Positions 35,206 to 44,752 of a DNA stretch of 64,000 nucleotides are shown piece after piece. Source of the stretch: Rhizobium sp. R634. Lineage in GTDB: Bacteria > Pseudomonadota > Alphaproteobacteria > Rhizobiales > Rhizobiaceae. The notes under the pieces are model-generated. The model made no database searches and was not told the DNA's origin. It was given only the letters and a program-made list of their open reading frames with translations. Each line of letters starts with the position of its first letter. Positions within the stretch are counted from its first letter, which is position 1. The position numbers and the translations under genes were made by a program. The stretch is taken from the NCBI RefSeq assembly GCF_002211305.1, contig NZ_LOKW01000002.1, positions 1 to 64,000 on the forward strand, written 5' to 3'.

Positions 35206-36119
35206 GAAGCTGCTGTTTCGGCTTTCAGTCCAAGAAGAGCAGCGCCGATCAGGCCCGGCTCGATGCGGCATTGGCTCGGCACCACCAGCGGGCGGTCGAA
35301 TTTGCGCAGGGTGCGGGTGCGCACGGCGTGGTCGAGTTCGGCAAGCAGCGGCTCGACATTGGAAAGCCCGCCGCCAACCGGAACAATGGTGGCGCCGGTG
35401 ATGTTGATCGTCAGCGCCAGGGGCGAGGCGACGAGATCGACATAGACGTCGATGGTGCGCGTCGCCTTCTCCTCACCCTGCCGCCACTCTCCGATGATCT
35501 CCTCGCTGGAAAGGTCGAGATCGTGCAGCGTCTTGTGCAGGCGCTCCAGGCCCCGGGCGCCGCCGACGGTATCGACACAGCCCTTCTGGCCGCAGCCGCA
35601 GGCATAGGCGGGAATGGCGGCGGGCGGATTGCCGGCCGCCGAGGCGATGATCGAGCCGTGACCCCATTCGCCGGCGAAGCCGCCGGCCTCGTTGACGAGG
35701 CGGCCGTCGGCTACCAGCCCACCGCCAACACCGGTGCCGAGGATCGCGCCGAAGACGATGCGGTGGCCGCGGCCGGCGCCGAGACCGGCTTCGGCCATGG
35801 CGAAACAATCGGCATCGTTGGCGATCAAAACAGGCAGATCGAGCTCGGCTTCGAGATCGGCCGCGAGCGTGCGGCCATGGATGCAGGGAATGTTGGCGCA
35901 GGTCAGCCGCTGCGTATCGGGATCGACGACGCCGGCGATGGAGAGCGCGATGCGGCTCGGCTGTTCGCCGGTCTCGGCGATGATGCCGCGCAAGGTCTCG
36001 ACGAAAGCGGCGAAATCGTCCTTCGGCGTCGGGCGGCGGCCGAGGGGGACGATGTCTGTCTCGGAGCGGGCGATGCCGCCCTTGATGGCGGAACCGCCGA
36101 TGTCGAATGAAATGATCAT
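35202..36119 (-). CDS. ROK-family sugar kinase (probable N-acetylglucosamine kinase)
   Basis: Kinase of 305 residues with the phosphate motif ISFDIGGSAIKGG, a second glycine-rich GAILGTGVGGGLV and the catalytic NDADCFAMAE. The zinc motif reads CGCGQKGCVDT, with aspartate where many ROK proteins have glutamate. Next to a hexosaminidase, phosphorylation of GlcNAc is the best guess; other hexoses are possible. The start at 36119 (MIISFDIGG) is preferred to 36146. Convergent with the GH20 gene, overlapping by four bases at the stop codons. Confidence 0.85.
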   Translation of the reverse strand: MIISFDIGGSAIKGGIARSETDIVPLGRRPTPKDDFAAFVETLRGIIAETGEQPSRIALSIAGVVDPDTQRLTCANIPCIHGRTLAADLEAELDLPVLIANDADCFAMAEAGLGAGRGHRIVFGAILGTGVGGGLVADGRLVNEAGGFAGEWGHGSIIASAAGNPPAAIPAYACGCGQKGCVDTVGGARGLERLHKTLHDLDLSSEEIIGEWRQGEEKATRTIDVYVDLVASPLALTINITGATIVPVGGGLSNVEPLLAELDHAVRTRTLRKFDRPLVVPSQCRIEPGLIGAALLGLKAETAAS

Positions 36120-36340
36120 TGCACTCTGCCGTCTCTCTGGTCGCAAGCGTCTGCTCGCACTGTTGCAGTGGAATTACAAGCCTGCATTCCTTCTGCCGCC
36201 GTCGCTGCGCAACAAAGGAGCGATGATCGAGTTTAAATCGCTACAGGCTCGTCCTCATCGGTATCCTGTCTCATAAGTCATTCAATTGGCATATTGCGCA
36301 GCCAAAATCGCAGCCTACATTTCCACCATCCACCGGTATT

Positions 36341-37000
36341 ATGACCATCGAAAACGCCGAATCCCAGAGACGCAGAAGACCACGTCCACCCCGCGCCAAG
36401 GGCCGCCGCCTCTCAGCCGTCCTGCGGCAGCTGGCCGGCGACCGGAGCCGGGAATGGATTTCGATCGGCGATCTGTTCCAGACCATGGGCGACAGGGCGA
36501 TCAGCGCGCTGATGCTGATCTTTGCGCTGCCGAACGCCTTTCCCACACCGCCCGGTACCTCGGCGGTGCTTGGGGCGCCGCTGGTTTTCCTGGCGGTGCA
36601 ACTGACCTTCGGGCTGAAACCCTGGCTGCCGAAGGCGATTGCCAACCGCTCGATGCGGCGGGAGGATTTCGAGACCATCGTCGGGCGCATTCATCGCTGG
36701 CTCGCCTGGGCCGAGCGCATGCTGAAGCCGAGGCTTGCGATCTTCGCTGAGCCGCCGGCGGAATATTTCGCCGGTCTCGCATGCCTGCTGCTGTCGATCG
36801 TGCTGGTGCTGCCGGTTCCGCTCGGCAATATCCTGCCGGCAATCACGATCTCGGTCTTTGCTTTCGGCATATTGGGGCGCGACGGGCTATTCGCGCTTGC
36901 CGGTTTCATCATGACAGCCGTATCGCTCGTCATCGCCGGTGGCGTGATTTACGGTCTGGCGAAGGCGGCGATCTATCTCGTCATGCGATGGTTTGCCTGA
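36341..37000 (+). CDS. exoD: ExoD-family membrane protein
   Basis: Integral membrane protein of 219 residues matching the exopolysaccharide-synthesis ExoD family. A basic N-terminus (RRRRPRPPRAKGRR) is followed by WISIGDLFQTMGDRAISALMLIFALPNAFPTPPGTS and several hydrophobic segments. In Sinorhizobium meliloti exoD affects exopolysaccharide, alkali tolerance and nodule invasion; the biochemical role is not settled. It is a stand-alone gene here with 194 bases of upstream sequence. Confidence 0.88.
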   Translation: MTIENAESQRRRRPRPPRAKGRRLSAVLRQLAGDRSREWISIGDLFQTMGDRAISALMLIFALPNAFPTPPGTSAVLGAPLVFLAVQLTFGLKPWLPKAIANRSMRREDFETIVGRIHRWLAWAERMLKPRLAIFAEPPAEYFAGLACLLLSIVLVLPVPLGNILPAITISVFAFGILGRDGLFALAGFIMTAVSLVIAGGVIYGLAKAAIYLVMRWFA

Positions 37001-37137
37001 GCGGCATCGGTTATTTCACGGGCTCGGTTGCAACGGGCTCGACATTTCCAGGAATTTTGTTTTGATCTGGCGCGATACAGACTCAAAAATCATGTTCGAC
37101 GGCAGCAAGCCGGCTCACTTTGTGCGGTAGGCATTCA

Positions 37138-38091
37138 ATGGCAAAAAGATCCGAGACCCCTGGACGGCTCGACGATGCGGCACGTGCCGGCTGGCTTTAT
37201 TACGTCGCCGGGCGCACGCAGGATGAAATCGCGGCTTCGATGGGGATCTCGCGGCAATCGGCGCAGCGGCTGGTGTCGCTGGCGGTCGCCGAACGTCTCA
37301 TCAAGGTGCGGCTCGACCATCCGATCGCGGCCTGTCTCGAGCTGGCCAACCAGCTGCGACGGAAATTCGGGCTGAAACATGTGGAGGTCGTGCCGAGCGA
37401 CCCCGGCTCCTCATCGACAACCGTCGGCATCGCCGAGGCGGCTGCCGCCGAGATCGAGCGCTGGCTGAAGCGGCCGGAGCCGATCGTGCTTGCGGTCGGC
37501 ACGGGCCGCACACTGAAGGCGGCCGTCGACCAGCTGCCGGCAATCGAATGTCCCGGCCACCGCATCGTTTCGCTTACCGGCAACATCGCGCCGGACGGAT
37601 CGGCCGCCTATTACAACGTCATCTTCAGCATGGCGGATGCAGTGAAGGCGCGGCATTATCCGATGCCGCTGCCGGTGCTCGTCACGTCGGCGGAAGAGCG
37701 GGAACTCTTGCACGGCCAGCAACTCGTGCGCTCGACGCTCGACATGAGTGCGCAGGCCGACGTCACCTTCGTCGGCATCGGCGAGCTTGGCATCGACGGG
37801 CCGCTCTGCGTCGACGGTTTCCTGGAAAAGGACGAGATGATGCAGCTGATGCGCGGCGGCGCTGCAGGCGAGATCTGCGGCTGGATCTTCGACGCCGACG
37901 GCAGGCTGATCGACAACCCGATCAACGAGCGCGTCGCCTCCGCGCCGATCCCGTCGCGCGAGTCGTCGACGGTCATTGGGCTCGCCAAGGGCAAGCGGAA
38001 ATACAAGGCGATCAGAGCCGCCGTCGTCGGCCATCAGATCAACGGCCTGATCACCGACGAGGATACGGCTGAGTTTTTGCTCAAGAACTGA
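37138..38091 (+). CDS. smoC: SorC-family sugar-binding transcriptional regulator (SmoC-like)
   Basis: Regulator of 317 residues. The N-terminal helix-turn-helix is GRTQDEIAASMGISRQSAQRLVSLA and the remainder is the sugar-phosphate-binding SorC domain (VLAVGTGRTLKAAVDQL, TFVGIGELGIDGPL). It is encoded 146 bases before smoE on the same strand, as expected for the polyol-operon activator or repressor. The ATG at 37138 gives normal length, and an upstream in-frame ATG at 37120 is less likely. Confidence 0.88.
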   Translation: MAKRSETPGRLDDAARAGWLYYVAGRTQDEIAASMGISRQSAQRLVSLAVAERLIKVRLDHPIAACLELANQLRRKFGLKHVEVVPSDPGSSSTTVGIAEAAAAEIERWLKRPEPIVLAVGTGRTLKAAVDQLPAIECPGHRIVSLTGNIAPDGSAAYYNVIFSMADAVKARHYPMPLPVLVTSAEERELLHGQQLVRSTLDMSAQADVTFVGIGELGIDGPLCVDGFLEKDEMMQLMRGGAAGEICGWIFDADGRLIDNPINERVASAPIPSRESSTVIGLAKGKRKYKAIRAAVVGHQINGLITDEDTAEFLLKN

Positions 38092-38159
38092 GCCAAAAAT
38101 TTCGTATTTTAGATCAATGAGATAGGCATTCTCTTCGGCATCGCAGCATCGAATGCCGA

Positions 38160-38213
38160 TTGACATTTTTTGTCGCTTGGTGAGTAATTGCCCATGAGCA
38201 AAGCGAATGCTCA
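38160..38213 (+). promoter_or_regulatory. Probable smo operon promoter with operator-like dyad
   Basis: TTGACA (38160-38165), 17 bases, then AGTAAT (38183-38188) make a good sigma-70-type promoter. Starting around +1, TGAGCA (38195-38200) and TGCTCA (38208-38213) are perfect complements with a seven-base spacer, a likely site for the SorC regulator. GGGAGGAAG precedes the smoE ATG. Confidence 0.55.
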
Positions 38214-38237
38214 CATCTCGTCTTCTGGGAGGAAGAT

Positions 38238-39548
38238 ATGACATTGAGAACTTTTCTGCTGGGCGCCTGCTCAGCACTGGCGTTTGCCGGCATGGCTTCG
38301 GCCGAGACGCTGACAATCGCGACCGTGAACAACGGCGACATGATCCTGATGCAGAAGCTGACGGATGACTTCAAGGCGAAGAATCCCGGCATCGACCTCG
38401 AATGGGTCACCCTCGAAGAAAACGTGCTGCGCCAGAAGGTTACGACCGACATCGCGACCAAGGGCGGCCAGTACGACGTTCTGACGATCGGCACCTATGA
38501 GGTTCCGATCTGGGCGAAGCAGGGCTGGCTGCTGCCGCTCGACAATCTTGGCGACAGCTACGACGTGAATGACCTGCTGCCGGCAATCCGTAGCGGCATT
38601 AGCCAGGATGGCAAGCTTTATGCGGCTCCGTTCTACGGCGAAAGCTCGATGGTCATGTACCGCAAGGACCTGTTCGATGCCGCCGGGCTGAAGATGCCCG
38701 ACGCTCCGACCTGGGATTTCATTGCCGACGCTGCCCGCAAGATCACCAACAAGGACAAGGAAATCTACGGCATCTGCCTGCGCGGCAAGGCCGGCTGGGG
38801 CGAGAACATGGCTTTCCTGACGGCCATGTCGAACTCCTTCGGCGCGCGCTGGTTCGATGAGCAGTGGAAGCCGCAGTTCGATCAGCCCGAGTGGAAGGAC
38901 ACGCTGACCTTCTACGTCAACCTGATGAAGGATGCCGGCCCTCCGGGTGCTTCCTCCAACGGCTTCAACGAAAACCTGGCGCTCTTCCAGACTGGCAAGT
39001 GCGGCATGTGGATCGATGCGACCGTCGCTGCCTCCTTCGTGAGCAACCCGAAGGATTCCACCGTCGCCGATAAGGTCGGCTTCGCACTCGCCCCGGACAA
39101 GGGCCTCGGCAAGCGCGGCAACTGGCTCTGGGCCTGGAACCTCGCCATCCCGGCAGGCTCGCAGAAGGTCGAAGCCGCCGAGAAGTTCGTCGCCTGGGCA
39201 ACGAGCAAGGATTACACCAAGCTGGTCGCCGAGAAGGAAGGTTGGCTGAACGCACCTCCCGGCACCCGCACCTCGCTCTATGAGAATGCGGAGTACCAGA
39301 AGGCCGCTCCCTTCGCCAAGATGACGCTCGACTCGATCAACTCGGCCGATCCGACCAAGCCGACCGTCAAGCCGGTCCCCTATGTCGGCGTCCAGTTCGT
39401 GGCGATCCCGGAATTCCAGGGCATCGGCACGGCCGTGGGCCAGCAGTTCTCGGCAGCCCTTGCCGGCCAGATTTCGGTCGATCAGGCACTGCAGAGCGCG
39501 CAGCAGCTCGCGACCCGCGAAATGACCAAAGCCGGCTACATCAAATAA
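38238..39548 (+). CDS. smoE: Polyol ABC transporter substrate-binding protein
   Basis: Periplasmic binding protein of 436 residues with a clear signal peptide ending ASA before ETLTIATVNNG. The mature protein resembles the sorbitol/mannitol-binding proteins SmoE/MtlE (MVMYRKDLFDAAGLKMPDAPTWDFI, GFNENLALFQTGKCGMWIDATVAASF). It is the first gene of an operon with two permeases, ATPase and mannitol dehydrogenase, which supports mannitol, sorbitol or arabitol as ligands. Confidence 0.9.
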   Translation: MTLRTFLLGACSALAFAGMASAETLTIATVNNGDMILMQKLTDDFKAKNPGIDLEWVTLEENVLRQKVTTDIATKGGQYDVLTIGTYEVPIWAKQGWLLPLDNLGDSYDVNDLLPAIRSGISQDGKLYAAPFYGESSMVMYRKDLFDAAGLKMPDAPTWDFIADAARKITNKDKEIYGICLRGKAGWGENMAFLTAMSNSFGARWFDEQWKPQFDQPEWKDTLTFYVNLMKDAGPPGASSNGFNENLALFQTGKCGMWIDATVAASFVSNPKDSTVADKVGFALAPDKGLGKRGNWLWAWNLAIPAGSQKVEAAEKFVAWATSKDYTKLVAEKEGWLNAPPGTRTSLYENAEYQKAAPFAKMTLDSINSADPTKPTVKPVPYVGVQFVAIPEFQGIGTAVGQQFSAALAGQISVDQALQSAQQLATREMTKAGYIK

Positions 39549-39593
39549 AACCTCCTGAGCCAAGAGGCGGATACTTGACAATCCGCCCCTCTG

Positions 39594-39633
39594 GGCCGCC
39601 GATCGCCCGAATTGCATCGGCGGCCACCTTTTT
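39594..39633 (+). terminator. Hairpin and T-run between smoE and smoF
   Basis: GGCCGCCGAT (39594-39603) pairs perfectly with ATCGGCGGCC (39616-39625), followed by ACCTTTTT. A second imperfect hairpin (AGAGG-CGGAT with ATCCG-CCCCTCT) precedes it at about 39563-39592. Partial termination here would give more smoE than smoFGK mRNA. Confidence 0.7.
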
Positions 39634-39687
39634 CAGAGAAAATTATCCTGCGACCGGCCCCCGCGTCAGATCAGATCGGTGATTGCC

Positions 39688-40560
39688 ATGGCAACTTTAC
39701 ACACACGCTCCGCAGCGCGCCTGATGATTGCACCTTCCGTGCTTTTCCTCTTCGCGTGGATGATCGTCCCGCTCGCGATGACGATCTACTTCTCGCTGTT
39801 GAACTACAATCTGCTCAATCCCGGGATGGAAAGCTTCGTCGGCTTTCTGAACTACGAATATTTCCTATCCGATCCGGCCTTCTTCGCGGCGCTGGTCAAT
39901 ACGCTGCTGCTCGTCGCCGGCGTGCTCGTGATCACCGTCATCGGCGGCATCGCCTTCGCGCTGCTGCTCGATCAGCCGATGTACGGGCAGGGGATCGTGC
40001 GTATCCTCGTCATCGCGCCGTTCTTCGTCATGCCGACGGTCGCGGCGCTGGTCTGGAAGAACATGTTCATGAACCCGGTCAACGGCCTCTTCGCGCATCT
40101 TGCCAAGGCATTCGGCCTGCAGCCGATCGACTGGCTGGCGAATGCGCCCCTGTTCTCCGTCATCCTCATCGTCGCCTGGCAGTGGCTGCCCTTCGCCACC
40201 CTCATCCTGTTGACGGCGCTGCAGTCGCTCGACGAGGAGCAGAAGGAAGCGGCCGAAATGGACGGCGCCGGGGCGATCTCGAAATTCATCTACATCATCC
40301 TGCCGCACATGGCCCGCGCCATCACCGTGGTGATCCTGATCCAGACGATCTTCCTGCTTTCGGTCTTCGCCGAAATCCTCGTCACCACCAATGGCGGGCC
40401 GGGCACCGACAGCACCAACCTCACCTATCTCGTCTATGCGCAGGCGCTGCTGCAGTTCGATATCGGCGGCGCTTCGGCGGGCGGCATCGTCGCGGTCGTG
40501 CTTGCCAATATCGTTGCGATCTTCCTCGTCCGCCTCGTCGGCAAGAATCTGGAGGCTTGA
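39688..40560 (+). CDS. smoF: Polyol ABC transporter permease
   Basis: Inner-membrane permease of 290 residues, MalF type. The membrane helix LMIAPSVLFLFAWMIVPLAM is followed by TIYFSLLNYN, and the EAA loop reads EAAEMDGAGAISKFIYIILPHM. ATG 39688 is chosen over a GTG at 39679; neither has a strong ribosome site. The next permease starts one base after this stop. Confidence 0.9.
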   Translation: MATLHTRSAARLMIAPSVLFLFAWMIVPLAMTIYFSLLNYNLLNPGMESFVGFLNYEYFLSDPAFFAALVNTLLLVAGVLVITVIGGIAFALLLDQPMYGQGIVRILVIAPFFVMPTVAALVWKNMFMNPVNGLFAHLAKAFGLQPIDWLANAPLFSVILIVAWQWLPFATLILLTALQSLDEEQKEAAEMDGAGAISKFIYIILPHMARAITVVILIQTIFLLSVFAEILVTTNGGPGTDSTNLTYLVYAQALLQFDIGGASAGGIVAVVLANIVAIFLVRLVGKNLEA

Positions 40561-40561
40561 G

Positions 40562-41392
40562 ATGGCTCGAAAAGTCACAACCCAGCGCAAGGTCATCGTC
40601 ACCGCGATTGCCTGGACGCTCGGCATCCTGATCTTCTTCCCGATCCTCTGGACGTTCCTGACCAGTTTCAAATCGGAAGCCGACGCCATCGCCTCGCCGC
40701 CGCAGTTCCTGTTCTTCCACTGGACGACGGAAAACTATGCGGAGGTGCAGAGCCGGTCGAATTATCTCAGCCACTTCATGAACTCGGTGGTCATTTCCTT
40801 CGGCTCGACGCTGATCGGCCTGATCATCGCGATTCCGGCCGCCTGGGCGATGGCATTCGCGCCCACCAAGCGGACCAAGGACGTGCTGATGTGGATGCTG
40901 TCGACCAAGATGATGCCGCCGGTCGGCGCGCTCATCCCGATCTATCTGATGTTCCGCAATTCCGGCTTGCTCGATACGCGCACCGGTCTGGTGATCGTGC
41001 TTACCCTCATCAACCTGCCGATCATCGTCTGGATGCTCTACACCTACTTCAAGGAAATTCCCGGCGAGATCCTCGAAGCGGCGCGCATGGACGGGGCGTC
41101 GCTGATGAAGGAGATCATCTACGTGCTGACGCCGATGGCGGTGCCGGGCATCGCCTCGACGCTGCTCCTGAACATCATCCTTGCCTGGAACGAGGCGTTC
41201 TGGACACTCAACCTCACCGCCTCGAAGGCAGCGCCGCTGACGGCCTTCATCGCCTCCTATTCCAGCCCGGAAGGCCTGTTCTACGCCAAGCTCTCGGCTG
41301 CCTCGACGATGGCGATCGCGCCGATCCTGATCCTCGGCTGGTTCAGCCAGAAACAACTCGTCCGCGGCCTGACCTTCGGCGCAGTGAAATAA
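40562..41392 (+). CDS. smoG: Polyol ABC transporter permease
   Basis: Second permease, 276 residues, MalG type, starting [18 protein letters not shown]. The EAA loop is [21 protein letters not shown], and the end [11 protein letters not shown] is the typical MalG tail. Only one base separates it from smoF (TGAGATG). The same frame is open further upstream, but only inside smoF, so the internal ATG is the start. Confidence 0.92.
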   Translation: MARKVTTQRKVIVTAIAWTLGILIFFPILWTFLTSFKSEADAIASPPQFLFFHWTTENYAEVQSRSNYLSHFMNSVVISFGSTLIGLIIAIPAAWAMAFAPTKRTKDVLMWMLSTKMMPPVGALIPIYLMFRNSGLLDTRTGLVIVLTLINLPIIVWMLYTYFKEIPGEILEAARMDGASLMKEIIYVLTPMAVPGIASTLLLNIILAWNEAFWTLNLTASKAAPLTAFIASYSSPEGLFYAKLSAASTMAIAPILILGWFSQKQLVRGLTFGAVK

Positions 41393-41408
41393 GAAAAGGG
41401 AGAGAAAC

Positions 41409-42407
<999 letters not shown>

Positions 42408-42490
42408 GGCGGGCAGCCGGCTGGGGGCAGGCATGCGAGCCGGGCGATGGCGCCCGACCGTCTCGGCAAGACCTTCAAGAGGACTGAAAC

Positions 42491-43972
42491 ATGACGTGCA
42501 AACTATCGCTGGCAACGCTTTCGGACGCAGCGCGCACTGCCGCCGTCCCCTCCTATGACAGGGCGTCGCTGAGAGCCGGCATCGTGCACTTCGGCGTCGG
42601 CAATTTCCACCGCGCCCACCAGGCGATCTATCTCGACGATCTCTTCAACCAGGGCGCCGATCATGACTGGGCGATCGTCGGCGCCGGCGTGCTGCCATCG
42701 GATGCCGCCATGCGCGAAAAGCTTGCGGCGCAGGATTTCCTGACGACGGTGGTGGAGCAGGACAACAACAAGACCGCGGCGCGCGTGACCGCGCCGATGA
42801 TCGACATCCTGCCGGTCGGCGATCCCGCCGCGACCATCGCGAAGCTTGCCGATCCTGAAATCCGCATCGTCTCGCTGACGATCACCGAGGGCGGTTATTT
42901 CATCGACGCGTCCGGCACGTTCAATCCGGCGCACCCGGCGATCGCCGCCGACGGACAAAATCCGGATGCGCCGAAGACGGTCTTCGGCCTGATCGTCGCC
43001 GGCCTTAAGGCGCGCAAGGACAAAGGCCTCGTACCCTTCACCGTCATGTCCTGCGACAACATTCCCCATAACGGTGTCGTCACCGCCAATGCCGTGATCG
43101 GCACGGCAGCGCTTTCCGACCCAGCCCTTGCCGATTGGATCCGGGCCAATGTCGCCTTCCCGAATGCGATGGTCGACCGCATCACGCCGGCGACCGGCCA
43201 ACGGGAGATCGATTTCCTCCGCGACAATTTCGACATCGAAGACAACTGGCCGGTCTATTGCGAAGAATTCAAGCAGTGGGTGCTCGAAGACAAGTTCACC
43301 GCCGGCCGGCCGGCGCTGGAAAAAGTCGGCGTCACCTTCGTTCCCGACGTCACGCCTTACGAGCATATGAAGATCCGCATCCTCAACGGCGGGCACGCGG
43401 CGATCGCCTATCCGGCGGCGCTGATGGACATTCATTTCGTGCATGATTCCATGGAAGATCCGCTCATCCGCGCCTTCCTGGCGAAGCTTGAGAAGGACGA
43501 GATCATCCCGATCGTGCCGCCGGTGCCGAACACCTCGCTGACCGATTATTTCGCGCTGATCGAACATCGGCTGCTCAATCCGAAGATTGCCGACACCATT
43601 CCGCGGTTGGCGCAGGACGGCTCGAACCGCCAGCCGAAATTCATCCTGCCGTCGACGCTCGACAATCTCCGCCAGAACAGGGATATCGTTGGTCTGGCGC
43701 TGGTCTCGGCGCTCTGGTGCCGCTATTTCGCCGGCAAGACCGACAGCGGCAAGGATATCGTCTTCAACGACGCCAGCGCCGATCGGCTGCATGCTGCGGC
43801 GCTGAAAGCCAAGGACGATCCCGCAGCCTTCCTCGCCTTCGACGACATTTTCGGTGAGGTGGCAAAATCCGAACTTTTCCGCAAGCGTTTCGCCCATGCG
43901 CTCAAAACCCTGTGGGAAAAGGGCACGCGGGAGACCTTGCAGCTCTATCTCGACGGCAAACTGGCAGTGTAG
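42491..43972 (+). CDS. mtlK: Mannitol 2-dehydrogenase (polyol dehydrogenase)
   Basis: Long-chain secondary-alcohol dehydrogenase of 493 residues, which oxidises D-mannitol to D-fructose with NAD and often D-arabitol to D-xylulose. The N-terminal cofactor region is VHFGVGNFHRAHQAIYLDDL. The catalytic set K-N-H is seen in MKIRILNGGHAAIAY, matching the Lys-Asn-His spacing of Pseudomonas mannitol dehydrogenase. It follows the smo importer genes. Unlike the Rhodobacter/Sinorhizobium cluster there is no smoS sorbitol dehydrogenase between smoK and mtlK. Confidence 0.93.
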   Translation: MTCKLSLATLSDAARTAAVPSYDRASLRAGIVHFGVGNFHRAHQAIYLDDLFNQGADHDWAIVGAGVLPSDAAMREKLAAQDFLTTVVEQDNNKTAARVTAPMIDILPVGDPAATIAKLADPEIRIVSLTITEGGYFIDASGTFNPAHPAIAADGQNPDAPKTVFGLIVAGLKARKDKGLVPFTVMSCDNIPHNGVVTANAVIGTAALSDPALADWIRANVAFPNAMVDRITPATGQREIDFLRDNFDIEDNWPVYCEEFKQWVLEDKFTAGRPALEKVGVTFVPDVTPYEHMKIRILNGGHAAIAYPAALMDIHFVHDSMEDPLIRAFLAKLEKDEIIPIVPPVPNTSLTDYFALIEHRLLNPKIADTIPRLAQDGSNRQPKFILPSTLDNLRQNRDIVGLALVSALWCRYFAGKTDSGKDIVFNDASADRLHAAALKAKDDPAAFLAFDDIFGEVAKSELFRKRFAHALKTLWEKGTRETLQLYLDGKLAV

Positions 43973-44062
43973 GAATCGGCATGGCGGCATCCATTGCCGC
44001 CGTCCATCCGGCCTTGCGGGTACAGCGGGTCGCGTCCGAATCGAACTCAGGTTGGGTCTTTC

Positions 44063-44752
44063 ATGGCTGATGCTGAACCACGGCTGGTCATCTTCGATTG
44101 CGACGGCGTGCTCGTCGACAGCGAACCGATCTCGATCAGCGTTCTCGTCGGTGCGATGAACGATCTCGGCGTCTCGATCACCGAGGATCAGGCCTATGAG
44201 CGGTTTCTCGGCCGCAGTCTCTCGACCCTCATCGATACGCTGGAAACCGAATTCAACGTCCATGTCGGCGAGGAATTCCTCGAGCGTATCCGCACCGATC
44301 TCTATTCGCGTTTCCGCACCGAACTGAAGCCGATCGAGGGTATCGCGGCAACGATCGACGGGCTCGGTATTCCCTGCTGCGTCGCCTCGTCCAGCCAGAT
44401 GGAGCGGATCCGGCTGTCGCTCTCCGTAACCGGACTTCTCGACAAGCTGCCCGATATCTTCAGCGCGACGATGGTCAAGCGCGGCAAACCGGCGCCCGAT
44501 CTCTTCCTGCATGCGGCCCGGCAAATGCATGTGGAACCGGCTTCCTGCCTCGTTATCGAGGACAGTCCGGCCGGTATCGCGGCGGCCAAGGCGGCGGGTA
44601 TGACGGTCTTTGCCTTCACCGGCGGATCGCATGCCAATTTCGCCGGATACCGCGCCGAACTCGACCGGCTTTCGCCGGAAGCGGTGTTTGACGCCATGCC
44701 GGATTTGATACACCTTGTCCGCAACCATAAGCTGGACGGGACCAAATCTTGA
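44063..44752 (+). CDS. HAD-family hydrolase (beta-phosphoglucomutase-like)
   Basis: Phosphatase or phosphomutase of 229 residues. The nucleophile motif is FDCDGVLVDSEP, the second motif is CVASSSQ, and the acidic pair sits in VIEDSPAGIAAAKAAGM. The helical cap follows the first motif, as in sugar-phosphate phosphatases. The ATG at 44063 is preferred to an upstream frame extension at 43994. Its stop overlaps the kinase ATG by one base (TGATG). In the polyol operon it may remove excess pentulose or hexose phosphate. Confidence 0.85.
   Translation: MADAEPRLVIFDCDGVLVDSEPISISVLVGAMNDLGVSITEDQAYERFLGRSLSTLIDTLETEFNVHVGEEFLERIRTDLYSRFRTELKPIEGIAATIDGLGIPCCVASSSQMERIRLSLSVTGLLDKLPDIFSATMVKRGKPAPDLFLHAARQMHVEPASCLVIEDSPAGIAAAKAAGMTVFAFTGGSHANFAGYRAELDRLSPEAVFDAMPDLIHLVRNHKLDGTKS

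Noticed and set aside
33508..35271. 587-codon open frame on the minus strand
   Set aside because: Antisense to the GH20 gene with the HIGGDE catalytic motif; no support of its own.
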